From Acidobacteriota bacterium (GTDB taxonomy: Bacteria; Acidobacteriota; Aminicenantia; Aminicenantales; Saccharicenantaceae): a stretch of 64,000 nucleotides of DNA. The position numbers and the translations under genes were made by a program. The first letter of the stretch is position 1. Each line of letters opens with the position of its first letter. The DNA lies in assembly GCA_033549365.1 (NCBI GenBank), contig JAWSUF010000004.1:1-64000 (forward strand), read 5' to 3'. The notes beneath the pieces were generated by a model. It saw nothing but the letters and a program-made list of their open reading frames with translations. It did no database searches and was not told the origin of the DNA. Positions 16,451 through 25,796 of this stretch are shown here, one piece after another.

Positions 16451-17386
16451 ATGCGGTCTTCTCCGGCGGCCGTTCTGAAGGAACAATTCGGGACTCGGTG
16501 CGGCCTGTCCCATGAAAGGATTGTTGAAGAATTTTGTTCTCTTCTTCAGGGCGAGGTGTCTTTTCGAAAAGATCGCGGGCTCGATGTCGTATCCCTCAAG
16601 TCCTATTACGGGAACCTGTTGGACGCCGAAGGCCGGCCGATCCCGACCGGCGTTTTCGGCTACGGCCGAAGATTGGATCCCGTGATCCATGAACTGATCC
16701 GGTCCGAGCCGCCCCTGGAGATTCTGGATGCCGGCAGCGGGTACGGAACAGAGAGTCTGTTTTTTTCCCTGTTCGGCCACAATGTCACGGGCATTGAACT
16801 TGTTCCGGAAAGGACCGCTCTCGCCCTTTCCCGGATTCCGTACTTTGCTTCGGTTTGCCGTTTTCCTCTCAGGGTGCGGTTTCGCAATGCCAATATCCTC
16901 AGATTTCTTGAGAAATCCGAACCGTTCTCGCTGATTTGGGCCATGGAGGCCGTCTCCCACATCTATCCGGAGGAGAAATTTCTCCGTCTGGCTTACGAAA
17001 AACTGCGACCCGGGGGGAAACTCATCATTTCCGATCCCAACAACCTGAATCCCCTGGCCTGGCTGCGGTCGGTGCGGATCCGGGGATCGGTCCGGCCCTC
17101 GACACACACGCGGTTTCATGACCCCGAGACCGGCGAGCCCGTCGACTACGGTCAGGAGTTGACCTTCACGGTTTTTTCGATCGCCCGGCGCCTGCGCGCG
17201 GCGGGATTCAGAATCCGGGAGGCGGAGATGTCCGGATTCATGGGATCTTCGTTTCTCCCCTCCGTCTGGCTGTCCGGCGGAAACGCTTTCCGGTTTCTAC
17301 AGGCTTGGCAGAACGCAGCATCCCGGCTGCCCGGCTTGAGACGGCTCGGCTCCATCTTTACTGTTGTGGCCGTCAAGGATGAGTAG
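16451..17386 (+). CDS. Class I SAM-dependent methyltransferase
   Basis: A 311-residue protein with the SAM-binding motif I ILDAGSGYGTESLFF (about residues 95-109), an acidic residue closing strand 2 (GIELVPE), and a motif around IWAMEAVSHIYPEE leading to LRPGGKLIISDPN, the usual post-I and motif III segments. It lies one base after the radical SAM gene, so it belongs to the same transcript. The acceptor is unknown. The last 14 bp overlap tail-to-tail with the minus-strand methyltransferase. Family is certain, substrate is not. Confidence 0.83.
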   Translation: MRSSPAAVLKEQFGTRCGLSHERIVEEFCSLLQGEVSFRKDRGLDVVSLKSYYGNLLDAEGRPIPTGVFGYGRRLDPVIHELIRSEPPLEILDAGSGYGTESLFFSLFGHNVTGIELVPERTALALSRIPYFASVCRFPLRVRFRNANILRFLEKSEPFSLIWAMEAVSHIYPEEKFLRLAYEKLRPGGKLIISDPNNLNPLAWLRSVRIRGSVRPSTHTRFHDPETGEPVDYGQELTFTVFSIARRLRAAGFRIREAEMSGFMGSSFLPSVWLSGGNAFRFLQAWQNAASRLPGLRRLGSIFTVVAVKDE

Positions 17387-18170
17387 ATTCCCCCGGTTTT
17401 CGGGCGACGACGACAAATCCGGCGCATAAGGCCTTGGACCGGATGTCCAGTCCCAGGGATTCGCTCAGAAATATCCCGACCAATCCGGTTGCCCGGAAAA
17501 CGAGGGCCAGGATTTTCCGTGGAATCGCCGGAATCCTGTTCAGATTGACAAGCATGAGATCGAGAAACTGGATGGGACGGGCTTCAAGAATCTCGCAGCC
17601 GAGTCTTTCGTGGAATCTCCGGAGTGTTCCCGCATCGAGATCCCCATAGAAATCCTTCATCTCTTTATTCAAAACGTGGCTGAGGCGGAGAATCAGGCCG
17701 GAGAGGTTCGGGATCCAGGTGATGATCAATCCCTCCGGTTTGAGAAAACCGCAGAGCGTTTTCAAAACCGGCAGCGGGTTTTCGAAATGCTCGACGACGC
17801 CGAGAGAAAAAACGCAGTCGAAAGAACCCGACAAGGATGGGGATTCGGTCAGAAAATCACCCTCAATCAGACGTCCGCGAACTTTGTTTTTCTCGAGAAT
17901 CCGCCGGCTGATCTCCAGCCCCGTCCGTGAATAGTCCATGCCGCTGACACGGAGGCCGAATTCCCCGGCGAAGTAGGGAAGCCAGACCGAAGCGCCGCAT
18001 CCGGCTTCGAACAGGCTTCGCCCCTTCCAGCCGCTGAGGTGCCGACGGAAAATCCGGTCGAGATCATGGTCCAGGAGATTCCAAAAGGGTCGGGGATAAA
18101 TTTCTCCCCGGCTTTCGGCACGGTGCCGATTTTCCCAAAACTCCCTGTCGACCAGCCCGCCGGTATTCAT
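17373..18170 (-). CDS. Class I SAM-dependent methyltransferase (second)
   Basis: A 265-residue protein with motif I SLFEAGCGASVWLPYFA (about 51-67), then SGMDYSRTGLEISRR and SLGVVEHFENP, the standard strand-4 region of UbiE/type-11 methyltransferases. It differs clearly from the plus-strand methyltransferase it faces. Its start codon overlaps the stop of the kinase gene upstream by 4 bp, so the pair is co-transcribed. Target is unknown; proximity to the radical SAM block suggests a shared pathway, while the operon with a kinase leaves other roles open. Confidence 0.82.
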   Translation of the reverse strand: MNTGGLVDREFWENRHRAESRGEIYPRPFWNLLDHDLDRIFRRHLSGWKGRSLFEAGCGASVWLPYFAGEFGLRVSGMDYSRTGLEISRRILEKNKVRGRLIEGDFLTESPSLSGSFDCVFSLGVVEHFENPLPVLKTLCGFLKPEGLIITWIPNLSGLILRLSHVLNKEMKDFYGDLDAGTLRRFHERLGCEILEARPIQFLDLMLVNLNRIPAIPRKILALVFRATGLVGIFLSESLGLDIRSKALCAGFVVVARKPGESTHP

Positions 18171-20122
18171 GACTCCGAGGTCTGAGCGCTTTCCAGGGCC
18201 ACATCGCGGGCTTTTTCGTAGAGAAACGCCGCCAGGATGTTGAATTCCGCGGCCTCGGCGTAGAAATTGTCGCGGGCCATGGCCAGGGCTCTGTGTTCTT
18301 CCTCTTCGGCTCGGTTGAACAGCCAGGCGTCTTTCTCCGGAGCTCCGGCGTCGCGGGCTGCGGTCCGCGAATCTGCGACCATCTTTCGCAAAGCCCCAAG
18401 ACAGGCCTCCTCATCCCCTCCCTCGAGACTGAGGCTGTAAACCCGGGCGAGGATGCCGTATAAAGTCCGCGCTCCGGAAAAATCGCCTTTTTGATAAGCC
18501 TCGGCCGCGTCTTTCTCCTTTTCGGAAGCGATCCAGAAAAGAAGATTCAATCCCCGTCTTTCCATAAGAGGCCGGGCCTTTTCTCTGGCCTCTTTCATCT
18601 GGATGCGGCTCCGATCCGCGCCCTCCCTGTCGCTGACAAGCGTCAGGAGCTTTTGCATCTGGGATTCACCCCGCGTGGCGTTTCTCCGGAAACCCGCAAG
18701 ATCGCCCGCATCGTGTTTTTTGATGCCCTCCAGCAGTTGGGATTCGATATCCTTCCAGAGAGAGAGAATATCCGGATCGTCGGGAAGATTTTTTCGGATT
18801 TCTCCGATATTCTTCTCGAAATCCCCACGGTCTTTCCCGCTCAATTTTGTGGCATCACTGAGAAAGGGAGCCAGGGCCTGGAAAGCTCGGCCTGCGCGGA
18901 CAACGGTTGGGCTGTGGTCCTCGGCTTTTTTTGATCCGCCGGGTTGTCGTGGCGAAAATCGGTCGGAGGCGGGCGGCCGCGGCTCCCGGATGCCCGGGCC
19001 CGGCTTCTCGACAAGCATGGCTTTGGGGCGGAAAAAAAGGACGGCGGCGAGAATCACAATCACGGCGCCGGCAGCCAGGACCGGGATCAGGAGTTTTCTT
19101 GGCGTGAGCCGGATCGTATACTCCCGTGTCGTTGCGGTTTTCCCGGATAGGGGTCGGAATCGGGGGGCGACCCCCTGAGCCGCGGCTTCAAGATCTTCTA
19201 GAAGATCTTCGGCGTTTGCATACCTGCGGGTCCTGTCCTTCTCAAGGCATTTCATGATGATACGGCTCAAGGACTCGGAAACCTGGGAGTTCAGTTCCCG
19301 GGGATTCTGAGGCGGCTCGCTTTTGTGTTTGATCGCGATGCTGAGAGGGGTTTCTCCATCGAAGGGGACATGTCCGGTCGCCATTTCATAGAGGATGATG
19401 CCCAGGGAATAAATGTCCGAGCGGGCGTCGGCGTCCTTGCCGTCCGCCTGTTCAGGGGACATGTATTCCGGCGTCCCGATGATGACGCCCGTTCCGGTCC
19501 GGCTCTTGGTGTGAACGGAACGGGCGATGCCGAAGTCCATAATGCGGGGATTGCCTTCCCGGTCGATCATGATGTTTTGAGGTTTCAAGTCGCGGTGGAT
19601 CACGCCCAGGCGGTGGGCTTCGGCCATCCCTTCGGCGATCCGGCGGGCCAGGTCGACGGCCTTGGACTCCGTCAGATGACCGGAACGCCGGATGAAGCTC
19701 TTGAGATCCTCGCCCGCAACGAATTCCATGGTGATGTAGATGGAGAAACCCTCCTCGCCGATGTCGAACATCCGGCCGACATAGCGATGGGAGATCGTCC
19801 GGGCCAGTTTGAGTTCGTCGCGGAACCGGGTCACGGTTTCTTCATCCTGAGCGATTTCGGGTTTCAGGAGCTTGAGGGCGATCGTGTCCTGGATCCGGGT
19901 GTCGAAAACCTTGTAGACCGATCCCATTCCGCCCCGGCCGATGGGTTCAATGATTTCGTAACGCCCCGCCAGGGTTGCCCCCCGGGTCAGGCCTTTTGTC
20001 GGTGTCTGGAGGGTGCGTGTTATGGAAAGACGGGATTTTCCCGTTTCCGGAAGCTCCCGGCCGCAATGGCCGCAAAAACGCGCATTTTCGGCGTTTTCAA
20101 AACTGCAAAACCGGCATATCAT
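18167..20122 (-). CDS. Membrane-anchored Ser/Thr protein kinase with N-terminal zinc ribbon
   Basis: A 651-residue Hanks-type kinase. Residues 3-20 form a CxxC-x10-CxxC zinc ribbon. The kinase domain (about 55-315) has the glycine loop GRGGMGSV, catalytic Lys84, HRDLKPQN (Asp178), DFG (197-199) and GTPEYMSPEQ, so it should be active. A transmembrane helix spans about 344-364. The remaining 285 residues are outside the membrane and predicted helical, with several EKARE/AEEEE-type stretches and no PASTA repeats. It could sense an envelope signal. The small zinc ribbon at the cytoplasmic end is common in such kinases from Acidobacteriota-like lineages. Confidence 0.9.
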   Translation of the reverse strand: MICRFCSFENAENARFCGHCGRELPETGKSRLSITRTLQTPTKGLTRGATLAGRYEIIEPIGRGGMGSVYKVFDTRIQDTIALKLLKPEIAQDEETVTRFRDELKLARTISHRYVGRMFDIGEEGFSIYITMEFVAGEDLKSFIRRSGHLTESKAVDLARRIAEGMAEAHRLGVIHRDLKPQNIMIDREGNPRIMDFGIARSVHTKSRTGTGVIIGTPEYMSPEQADGKDADARSDIYSLGIILYEMATGHVPFDGETPLSIAIKHKSEPPQNPRELNSQVSESLSRIIMKCLEKDRTRRYANAEDLLEDLEAAAQGVAPRFRPLSGKTATTREYTIRLTPRKLLIPVLAAGAVIVILAAVLFFRPKAMLVEKPGPGIREPRPPASDRFSPRQPGGSKKAEDHSPTVVRAGRAFQALAPFLSDATKLSGKDRGDFEKNIGEIRKNLPDDPDILSLWKDIESQLLEGIKKHDAGDLAGFRRNATRGESQMQKLLTLVSDREGADRSRIQMKEAREKARPLMERRGLNLLFWIASEKEKDAAEAYQKGDFSGARTLYGILARVYSLSLEGGDEEACLGALRKMVADSRTAARDAGAPEKDAWLFNRAEEEEHRALAMARDNFYAEAAEFNILAAFLYEKARDVALESAQTSES

Positions 20123-20148
20123 GATGGTTAATCCCTCGATATCTCCAG

Positions 20149-20177
20149 AGCCTATATCCGGCGGCTCCTGTTGTCAA
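20149..20177 (-). promoter_or_regulatory. Putative promoter of the kinase operon
   Basis: On the minus strand a perfect TTGACA (20172-20177) is followed at 17 bp by TAGGCT (20149-20154), or at 15 bp by TATAGG. A second TTGTCA-type hexamer lies 7 bp away as a direct repeat on the plus strand. The leader to the ATG at 20122 would be about 21 nt. Confidence 0.45.
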
Positions 20178-20240
20178 TTGTCACAATAATCTACGCAAAA
20201 ACACCCTGTTTGGTTGCCGAAAACAGCGGCCGGGACGGAT

Positions 20241-21164
20241 TCAGGTTTGGGCCCAAAGCTTTTCCGGGTAGAGCCCCTCGTCGACGAGACGGCGGACGGC
20301 CCGGCGAACGAACGGCATGTCTTCAGGATAGGTCACGCCGAACCATTTCTCCCGGGTGGGCAGGATTTTGACCCGGGCTTGGCCTTCCCGGACGAGATCC
20401 CCCACGACTTCCGGGATCAGGAATTCCGCCTTGAGGGAGGCTGCGCCCCGGGATTCAAGAAAAAGAGGAAAACGGATTTCCAGTTCCCGAAAGAGGTCGG
20501 GCGTGAATCCCCACATGTTCATCGAAACCAGGCAATCCGGATCCAGAGCGATCCAATCCTCGCCCGATTCCGCGTATCGGGGACCTTCCGGAAAACGTTG
20601 GACCCGGAGACGCTCGGCGATGGACATGAGACAACCGTCCGGGTCGGCTTCGCAGATCCCCCGGGCGACATGGCCGTGATCGGAAAGGGTGTTGTCCAGG
20701 ATGTAGCCGATCATGGCGTATTCGGCCTTCGGTCCGGCCGGCTTCGGTGTTTTCATGTAGGCGGCCAGAGTCGAAAAGGCCGTTCGTCCGTAAAAATCGT
20801 CGGCGTTCACGGCGGCGAAGGGGCCCGGAACTTCATCCCGGGCGGCAAGAATAGCCTGGGCGGTGCCCCAGGGTTTGACCCGGCCGGCCGGGATTTCAAA
20901 GCCGGGCGGCAGCTGATCCAGCGACTGGAACACATAAGCCGTGTCGACGCGTTTTTCGACGTTTCTCCCGATTTTTTCCCTGAAGACCGCCTCGATGTCC
21001 TTGCGGATGATGAAGACGACCTTGTCGAAACCCGCTTTCAATGCGTCGAAGACGGAATAATCGATGACGATTTCCCCCGACGGTCCGACGGGATCGACCT
21101 GTTTGAGTCCGCCGTAACGGCTGCCGATGCCGGCGGCCATCACGACCAGCGTCATTGAGGACAT
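20241..21164 (-). CDS. Sugar-phosphate nucleotidyltransferase family protein
   Basis: A 307-residue protein beginning [18 protein letters not shown], the GxGxR-type nucleotide-binding loop of nucleoside triphosphate transferases (UTP-glucose-1-phosphate uridylyltransferase, GlmU-like). [10 protein letters not shown] supplies the metal-binding aspartates. The start at 21164 is preferred because AAGGAG lies 7 bases ahead; the frame is open ten codons further upstream without such a site. Substrate cannot be read from the motifs. It is divergent from hslV and 118 bp downstream of the kinase start, in a separate transcript. It may supply activated sugars for envelope glycans. Confidence 0.8.
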   Translation of the reverse strand: MSSMTLVVMAAGIGSRYGGLKQVDPVGPSGEIVIDYSVFDALKAGFDKVVFIIRKDIEAVFREKIGRNVEKRVDTAYVFQSLDQLPPGFEIPAGRVKPWGTAQAILAARDEVPGPFAAVNADDFYGRTAFSTLAAYMKTPKPAGPKAEYAMIGYILDNTLSDHGHVARGICEADPDGCLMSIAERLRVQRFPEGPRYAESGEDWIALDPDCLVSMNMWGFTPDLFRELEIRFPLFLESRGAASLKAEFLIPEVVGDLVREGQARVKILPTREKWFGVTYPEDMPFVRRAVRRLVDEGLYPEKLWAQT

Positions 21165-21237
21165 ATGGAAACTCCTTCGATCCGATATCATCATTCTATC
21201 ATATTCCTTCCGATGAGAAAGGGCCGGCGCCCTTTAC

Positions 21238-21266
21238 TTGCGGAGGGCTGTCGGCTATCATAATAA
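21238..21266 (+). promoter_or_regulatory. Putative promoter of the hslV operon, adjacent to the start codon
   Basis: TTGCGG (21238-21243) and TAATAA (21261-21266) are 17 bp apart. The -10 ends only 5 bp before the hslV ATG at 21272 and there is no ribosome site, which suggests a leaderless transcript. The -35 match is only moderate. Confidence 0.45.
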
Positions 21267-21271
21267 TCACA

Positions 21272-21799
21272 ATGATTCGATCCACCACCGTGATTTGCGT
21301 CCGGCATAAAGGCCGTACGGCTCTGGCCGGGGACGGACAGGTTTCTCTGGGGCAAACGATCCTCAAGAAAACAGCCCGCAAGGTCCGCCGTCTGCACAAG
21401 GGCGATGTCCTGGCCGGATTCGCCGGGGCCACGTCGGACGCCTTTGCCCTCTTTGCCCGCTTCGAAAAAAAACTCGAAGAGCATCGGGGGAACCTCTCCC
21501 GGGCGGCCATCGAGTTGGCCAAGGATTGGCGTTTGGACAAATCCCTCCGTCAACTCGACGCCCTGCTCATTGTGGCCGACCGGGAAAGCGCCTTTCTGAT
21601 ATCGGGGACGGGGGATGTCGTCGAGCCCGACGACGGCATTGTGGCCATCGGGTCGGGAGGGCCCTACGCTCTGGCCGCCGCCCGGGCTCTGATCCGGCAT
21701 ACCGAACTTGGGGCCCGCGATATCGCTCTGGAGGCGCTTCGGATCAGTGCGGAGATCTGTGTGTATACCAATCAAGACATCACCGTCGAGGAACTCTGA
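21272..21799 (+). CDS. hslV: ATP-dependent protease proteolytic subunit HslV
   Basis: Threonine protease that forms the double ring of the HslUV (ClpYQ) cytoplasmic protease. The start at 21272 gives 175 residues, close to the family. The mature enzyme would begin at Thr5 ([14 protein letters not shown]), and by proteasome numbering Asp21 and Lys37 then fall exactly at mature positions 17 and 33. So a four-residue propeptide must be removed, as in Gram-positive ClpQ proteins. The AGDGQVSLG and [14 protein letters not shown] segments are typical. The stop overlaps the hslU start (TGATG). Confidence 0.95.
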   Translation: MIRSTTVICVRHKGRTALAGDGQVSLGQTILKKTARKVRRLHKGDVLAGFAGATSDAFALFARFEKKLEEHRGNLSRAAIELAKDWRLDKSLRQLDALLIVADRESAFLISGTGDVVEPDDGIVAIGSGGPYALAAARALIRHTELGARDIALEALRISAEICVYTNQDITVEEL

Positions 21800-23190
21800 T
21801 GGCCTTTGTCTTGCAGGAAACCACTGAGAGCGGCACGAACGATCCGCGGGGGATCGAACTCACACCCCGCGAAATCGTCGCCGAACTGGACAAATACATC
21901 ATCGGCCAGAATGCGGCCAAGAAGGCCGTGGCCGTCGCCCTTCGGAACCGATACCGAAGGCGCCGCCTCCCTCCGGAGATGGCCGATGAAATTGCGCCGA
22001 AGAATATCCTCATGATCGGCCCGACCGGAGTCGGGAAAACCGAGATATCCCGAAGGCTGGCCAAGCTCACGGCTTCGCCCTTTCTCAAGATCGAGGCCAG
22101 CAAATTCACCGAGGTGGGCTACGTCGGGAGGGATGTCGAATCCATGATCCGCGATCTTGTCCGCATGGCCGTGGACATGGTCAAGATGGAAAAGATCGAG
22201 GAAGTCCGAGCCAAGGCCGAAGGTCTTGCGGAAGAAAAAATCCTCGATCTTCTGCTGCCGCCTCCTCGGAGGCGGGACGCTGTTGCCCAGGACGAGGATC
22301 TCAAGGGATATCAGGAAACACGGGAGAAACTGAGACAGCAGCTCCGGGCCGGACTTCTGGATCAACGGTTTGTCGAAGTCGATGTCCGGGAGAAAGCCTC
22401 GCCGTCCTTCGAGGTGTTTTCGGGATCGGGCGTCGAGGAAATCGGCGTCCAGATCCAGGATATGCTTCCCGGCATCTTCGGGGGCAAGACCAAAAAACGC
22501 AAGGTTCGCATCCAGGAGGCGCGCGAAATCATTCTTGAGGATGAGGAACGCCGGCTCGTTGACATGGACCAGGTCGCCCGTCTGGCCGTCGAAAGGGTGG
22601 AGCATTCCGGGATCATTTTTCTCGACGAGGTGGACAAGATCGCCGGACGGGAAAGCGGCCACGGCCCCGAGGTGAGCCGGGAAGGCGTCCAGAGGGATCT
22701 TCTGCCGATCATTGAAGGAACGACGGTCAACACCCGATACGGCCTGGTTCGCACCGATCATATTCTGTTTATCGGCGCCGGGGCCTTCCATGTTTCGAAG
22801 CCGTCCGATCTCATCCCCGAACTTCAAGGCCGATTCCCGATCCGCGTGGAATTGCGGTCTTTGGAGAAGGGTGATTTTCTGCGCATTCTGACGGAACCCG
22901 AAAACGCCCTCATCAAGCAGTACGAAGCCCTGATGGCCACGGAAGGCGTCCGCGTCCGTTTTTCCCCGGAATCGATCGAGGAGATCGCCGACACGGCCGT
23001 TGCGGTCAATGCGGATACGGAAAACATCGGCGCCCGGCGTCTCCACACCATTCTCGAGAAAGTCATGGAGGAGATCTCCTTCGCCGCTCCGGAAATCGGA
23101 GAGCGGGACATCCCCATCACGCGGGATTACGTCCGCGATCAACTGAAAGACATCCTCACCGATCAGGATCTGAAACGCTTCATTCTCTGA
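21799..23190 (+). CDS. hslU: ATP-dependent protease ATPase subunit HslU
   Basis: AAA+ unfoldase that feeds HslV. The 463-residue protein starts at the ATG overlapping the hslV stop. It has LDKYIIGQ near the N-terminus, Walker A GPTGVGKT (74-81), the [10 protein letters not shown] pore-loop region, a large I domain (about 110-240), Walker [12 protein letters not shown], sensor I, and the C-terminal DLKRFIL tail that docks into HslV. All catalytic elements are intact. The next gene shares one base with its stop. Confidence 0.96.
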   Translation: MAFVLQETTESGTNDPRGIELTPREIVAELDKYIIGQNAAKKAVAVALRNRYRRRRLPPEMADEIAPKNILMIGPTGVGKTEISRRLAKLTASPFLKIEASKFTEVGYVGRDVESMIRDLVRMAVDMVKMEKIEEVRAKAEGLAEEKILDLLLPPPRRRDAVAQDEDLKGYQETREKLRQQLRAGLLDQRFVEVDVREKASPSFEVFSGSGVEEIGVQIQDMLPGIFGGKTKKRKVRIQEAREIILEDEERRLVDMDQVARLAVERVEHSGIIFLDEVDKIAGRESGHGPEVSREGVQRDLLPIIEGTTVNTRYGLVRTDHILFIGAGAFHVSKPSDLIPELQGRFPIRVELRSLEKGDFLRILTEPENALIKQYEALMATEGVRVRFSPESIEEIADTAVAVNADTENIGARRLHTILEKVMEEISFAAPEIGERDIPITRDYVRDQLKDILTDQDLKRFIL

Positions 23191-24314
23191 TGATCATGAC
23201 GCGTCGTCCCGCCCTGCCCATCCTTCTCGGCCTTGCCCTTGTCTTGGGCGCCTGTGGAAAAAAGGGGCCGCTTCTTCCGCCCGTTTCCCGGGTGCCTCAA
23301 GCCCCGGAGAACATCCGGATTTATCAACAGGGGGCGCAATTGATGATCGAATGGACGAATCCGCAAAGTTATGTTGACGGAAATCCGCTCGGTCCCGTCG
23401 AGGAGATGGAAATCTGGGTTTGGGAGCCGCCTGCGGGGGAGGAAACGGCGTCGGATCCGCCGTCCCCGCGTGAGATGTCCAAGCGGGGCCGGTTGGAAAA
23501 ACGTCTTTCCGCAGAGGACATGGAAAATCTGAAGCGGCCGGAAAGCCCCGGTCAAGAAGTCCCTGTGTATCGTTATGTCCGCCCTCTCGGCGAGGGAGAA
23601 ATCGGGGCCCCCGCCAAAGCCTATGCGTTGCGGGCCCGTGACCAAAGACGACGACCTTCCGCATTTTCCAAACCCCTCCCTTTCGAAGCCCGCGATCTGC
23701 CTTTGCCGCCGCGAAAACCGGCCGCGAAGGTTTTCGAGGATCGGGTCGAAATCACGTGGCAGGTTTCCGAATCCACGATCGGCGGCAAAAAACCGGTCAA
23801 TGTTTCGGGCTACAATGTCTATAAAATGGACGAGGCCGGTGTTTGGCGACGTTTGACGGATAAACCGGCGTCCGCCCTTCAATACGGCGACGGGCCTCCC
23901 GTTTTCGGGCGTCCCGTCCGGTATATCGTGCGGGCCGTCCTGCCCGTTCCTCAAGTTCCCCAGCGCTTTCTCGAAAGCGACGATTCCGAAATTCTTGAGT
24001 TGATCCCTGAGGATGTTTTCCCTCCGGCGGCGCCGGAGGGTCTGACTTCGGTTTCGGGACGGGGATTCATCTCCATCAGTTGGCGTCCCAATCGGGAAAA
24101 AGACCTCAAGGGATACCGGGTCTGGAGAAGGGCGGCAAAAGAAACCGATTTCCGGCTTCTGACCTCCGATCCGATCCCCCAAGCCGTTTTCATGGACGAA
24201 GAGGTCAAGCCGGGCCGGGCCTATGTGTATGCCGTAGCGGCCGTCGACAACGCCGGCAACACGAGTCCCCGAACGGAACTCGCCGTGGAAAGCGACAAGG
24301 ATGGGCCGCGATGA
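23190..24314 (+). CDS. Lipoprotein with fibronectin type III-like domains and LptM-like head
   Basis: A 374-residue exported protein. The signal peptide ends in a lipobox LGAC with Cys22, followed directly by GKKGPLLPP, the same arrangement as LptM/YifL lipoproteins (CGxKGPL). The rest has at least two FN3-like beta domains, the clearest at about residues 280-370 (ISISWRPNREKDLKGYRVW, YVYAVAAVDNAGN). An earlier one covers about 170-260. Function is unknown; the head resemblance may hint at LPS-transport support, which is inference. Placed between hslU and a FAH-family gene with overlapping starts. Confidence 0.8.
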   Translation: MIMTRRPALPILLGLALVLGACGKKGPLLPPVSRVPQAPENIRIYQQGAQLMIEWTNPQSYVDGNPLGPVEEMEIWVWEPPAGEETASDPPSPREMSKRGRLEKRLSAEDMENLKRPESPGQEVPVYRYVRPLGEGEIGAPAKAYALRARDQRRRPSAFSKPLPFEARDLPLPPRKPAAKVFEDRVEITWQVSESTIGGKKPVNVSGYNVYKMDEAGVWRRLTDKPASALQYGDGPPVFGRPVRYIVRAVLPVPQVPQRFLESDDSEILELIPEDVFPPAAPEGLTSVSGRGFISISWRPNREKDLKGYRVWRRAAKETDFRLLTSDPIPQAVFMDEEVKPGRAYVYAVAAVDNAGNTSPRTELAVESDKDGPR

Positions 24315-25075
24315 AGATCTATCGGTTTCGCCGAGATACGGAAATCCGCATGGGCGTTTTGCGGGAAGAGCACCTGTTTCCCGTCAAGGGATCGATTTTT
24401 TCCGACTTCACCCTTGACGCCGATCCGATTCCCATTGGAGAGGTCAAACTGCTCCCTCCGGTCCATCCGACAAAAATCGTCTGTGTCGGGGCCAATTACC
24501 GGGATCACGCCGCGGAAATGTCGCGGCCGATTCCCGAAGAACCCCTGCTCTTTCTCAAGCCGCCGTCCGCTCTGATCGGCCCTTTCGATTCGATTGTCTA
24601 TCCGGAGATGTCGCAACGCGTCGATTATGAAGGGGAATTGGCAATGGTCATGGGTAAAACGGCGTCCCATTTGAGAGAAGAGGAAGCCATGTCCGCTGTT
24701 TTAGGCTTTTCCTGTTTCAATGATGTCACGGCCCGGGATCTTCAGAAAAAGGACGGTCAATTCACCCGGGGCAAGTCCTTCGACACGTTCGCCGCTCTCG
24801 GTCCCTGTATCCGGACGGATTTCGACCCGGCTGAAGCCGAAATCAAAACTTTTCTGAACGGCCGGCTGAAACAGTCGGGACACGGCCGCCAACTCATTTT
24901 TTCGCCGGCTTTTCTGGTGTCGTTCATTTCGCGGATCATGACCCTCCATCCCGGCGACGTCGTGGCCACCGGAACTCCCGCCGGCGTCGGCCCCATGGTT
25001 CCCGGCGACAGGGTGGACATCCGCATCGAAGGCATCGGGACATTATCGAATGATGTCATCGCGAATACCCGGTAA
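24311..25075 (+). CDS. Fumarylacetoacetate hydrolase family protein
   Basis: A 254-residue cytoplasmic hydrolase or isomerase, start chosen at the ATGA overlap with the lipoprotein gene. Family features are KIVCVGANYRDHAAEM, the metal-binding VDYEGELAMVMGK (two acidic ligands), the GFSCFNDVTARDLQ segment and the C-terminal GDVVATGTPAGVG. Close relatives act on acylpyruvates, oxaloacetate enol forms or homoprotocatechuate intermediates; substrate cannot be set from sequence. No aromatic degradation genes lie nearby, so an oxaloacetate tautomerase or acylpyruvase role is more likely. Confidence 0.88.
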   Translation: MKIYRFRRDTEIRMGVLREEHLFPVKGSIFSDFTLDADPIPIGEVKLLPPVHPTKIVCVGANYRDHAAEMSRPIPEEPLLFLKPPSALIGPFDSIVYPEMSQRVDYEGELAMVMGKTASHLREEEAMSAVLGFSCFNDVTARDLQKKDGQFTRGKSFDTFAALGPCIRTDFDPAEAEIKTFLNGRLKQSGHGRQLIFSPAFLVSFISRIMTLHPGDVVATGTPAGVGPMVPGDRVDIRIEGIGTLSNDVIANTR

Positions 25076-25087
25076 TTTGGAGGATTC

Positions 25088-25741
25088 ATGAAGTTTTTTC
25101 TTGACACGGCCAGTCTCAAAGAGATTCGGGAGATCGCGTCTTGGGGCATCCTGGACGGAGTCACGACGAATCCGTCGCTTATGGCCAGGGAAGACCGGCC
25201 CTTCCAGGAAATCGCCGCCGAGATCTGCCGGATCGTTCCCGGTCCCGTCAGCCTGGAATGTGTCTCGACGGAAGCGGAGTCCATGGTCGCGGAAGGACGC
25301 AAACTGGCCGCGCTGGCTCCTAATGTCGTCATCAAGATCCCCGTGGGAATCGAAGGCCTCAAGGCCGCGCGTAAACTCTCGGAGGAGGGGTTGGCCGTCA
25401 ACATGACGCTGGTCTTTTCCCCGGCACAGGCTCTTCTTGCGGCCAAGGCCGGCTCCCGCTATGTCAGCCCGTTCATCGGCCGCCTGGACGACATTTCCGA
25501 GCAGGGCATGTTTCTTGTCGAACAGATCGTCGAGATGTTCGGACATTATGCCTTCGAGACCGAAGTCATCGTGGCCAGCATCCGCCAGCCGCGCCAGGTT
25601 GTGGATGCCGCGCTGATCGGCGCGGATATCGTCACCCTGCCTTACGCGGTCATGGGGAAGCTGGTACGCCATCCGCTGACCGATATCGGTTTGGACGCAT
25701 TCCTCAAGGATTGGGAAAAATCCGGGAAACAGGGGCTTTGA
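25088..25741 (+). CDS. Transaldolase / fructose-6-phosphate aldolase family protein
   Basis: A 217-residue TalC/FSA-type small aldolase acting in the cytoplasm on sugar phosphates. The N-terminus [20 protein letters not shown], the [10 protein letters not shown] motif, the Schiff-base lysine in NVVIKIPVG (about residue 82) and SPFIGRLDD are characteristic. GGAGG precedes the ATG. Members of this size are annotated either as transaldolase or fructose-6-phosphate aldolase; telling them apart requires assay or detailed comparison. Twelve bases separate it from the previous gene. Confidence 0.9.
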   Translation: MKFFLDTASLKEIREIASWGILDGVTTNPSLMAREDRPFQEIAAEICRIVPGPVSLECVSTEAESMVAEGRKLAALAPNVVIKIPVGIEGLKAARKLSEEGLAVNMTLVFSPAQALLAAKAGSRYVSPFIGRLDDISEQGMFLVEQIVEMFGHYAFETEVIVASIRQPRQVVDAALIGADIVTLPYAVMGKLVRHPLTDIGLDAFLKDWEKSGKQGL

Positions 25742-25796
25742 TCCGCGAAACGACTCGGACGCGTTTTCCGGATAACCTGCGGTCCGGTCGCAAGAC

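Noticed and set aside
15337-17386. RiPP precursor peptide next to the radical SAM genes
   Set aside because: Gaps between the genes are 1-47 bp and no short Cys- or Gly-rich frame with a ribosome site was found in them or at the block edges.
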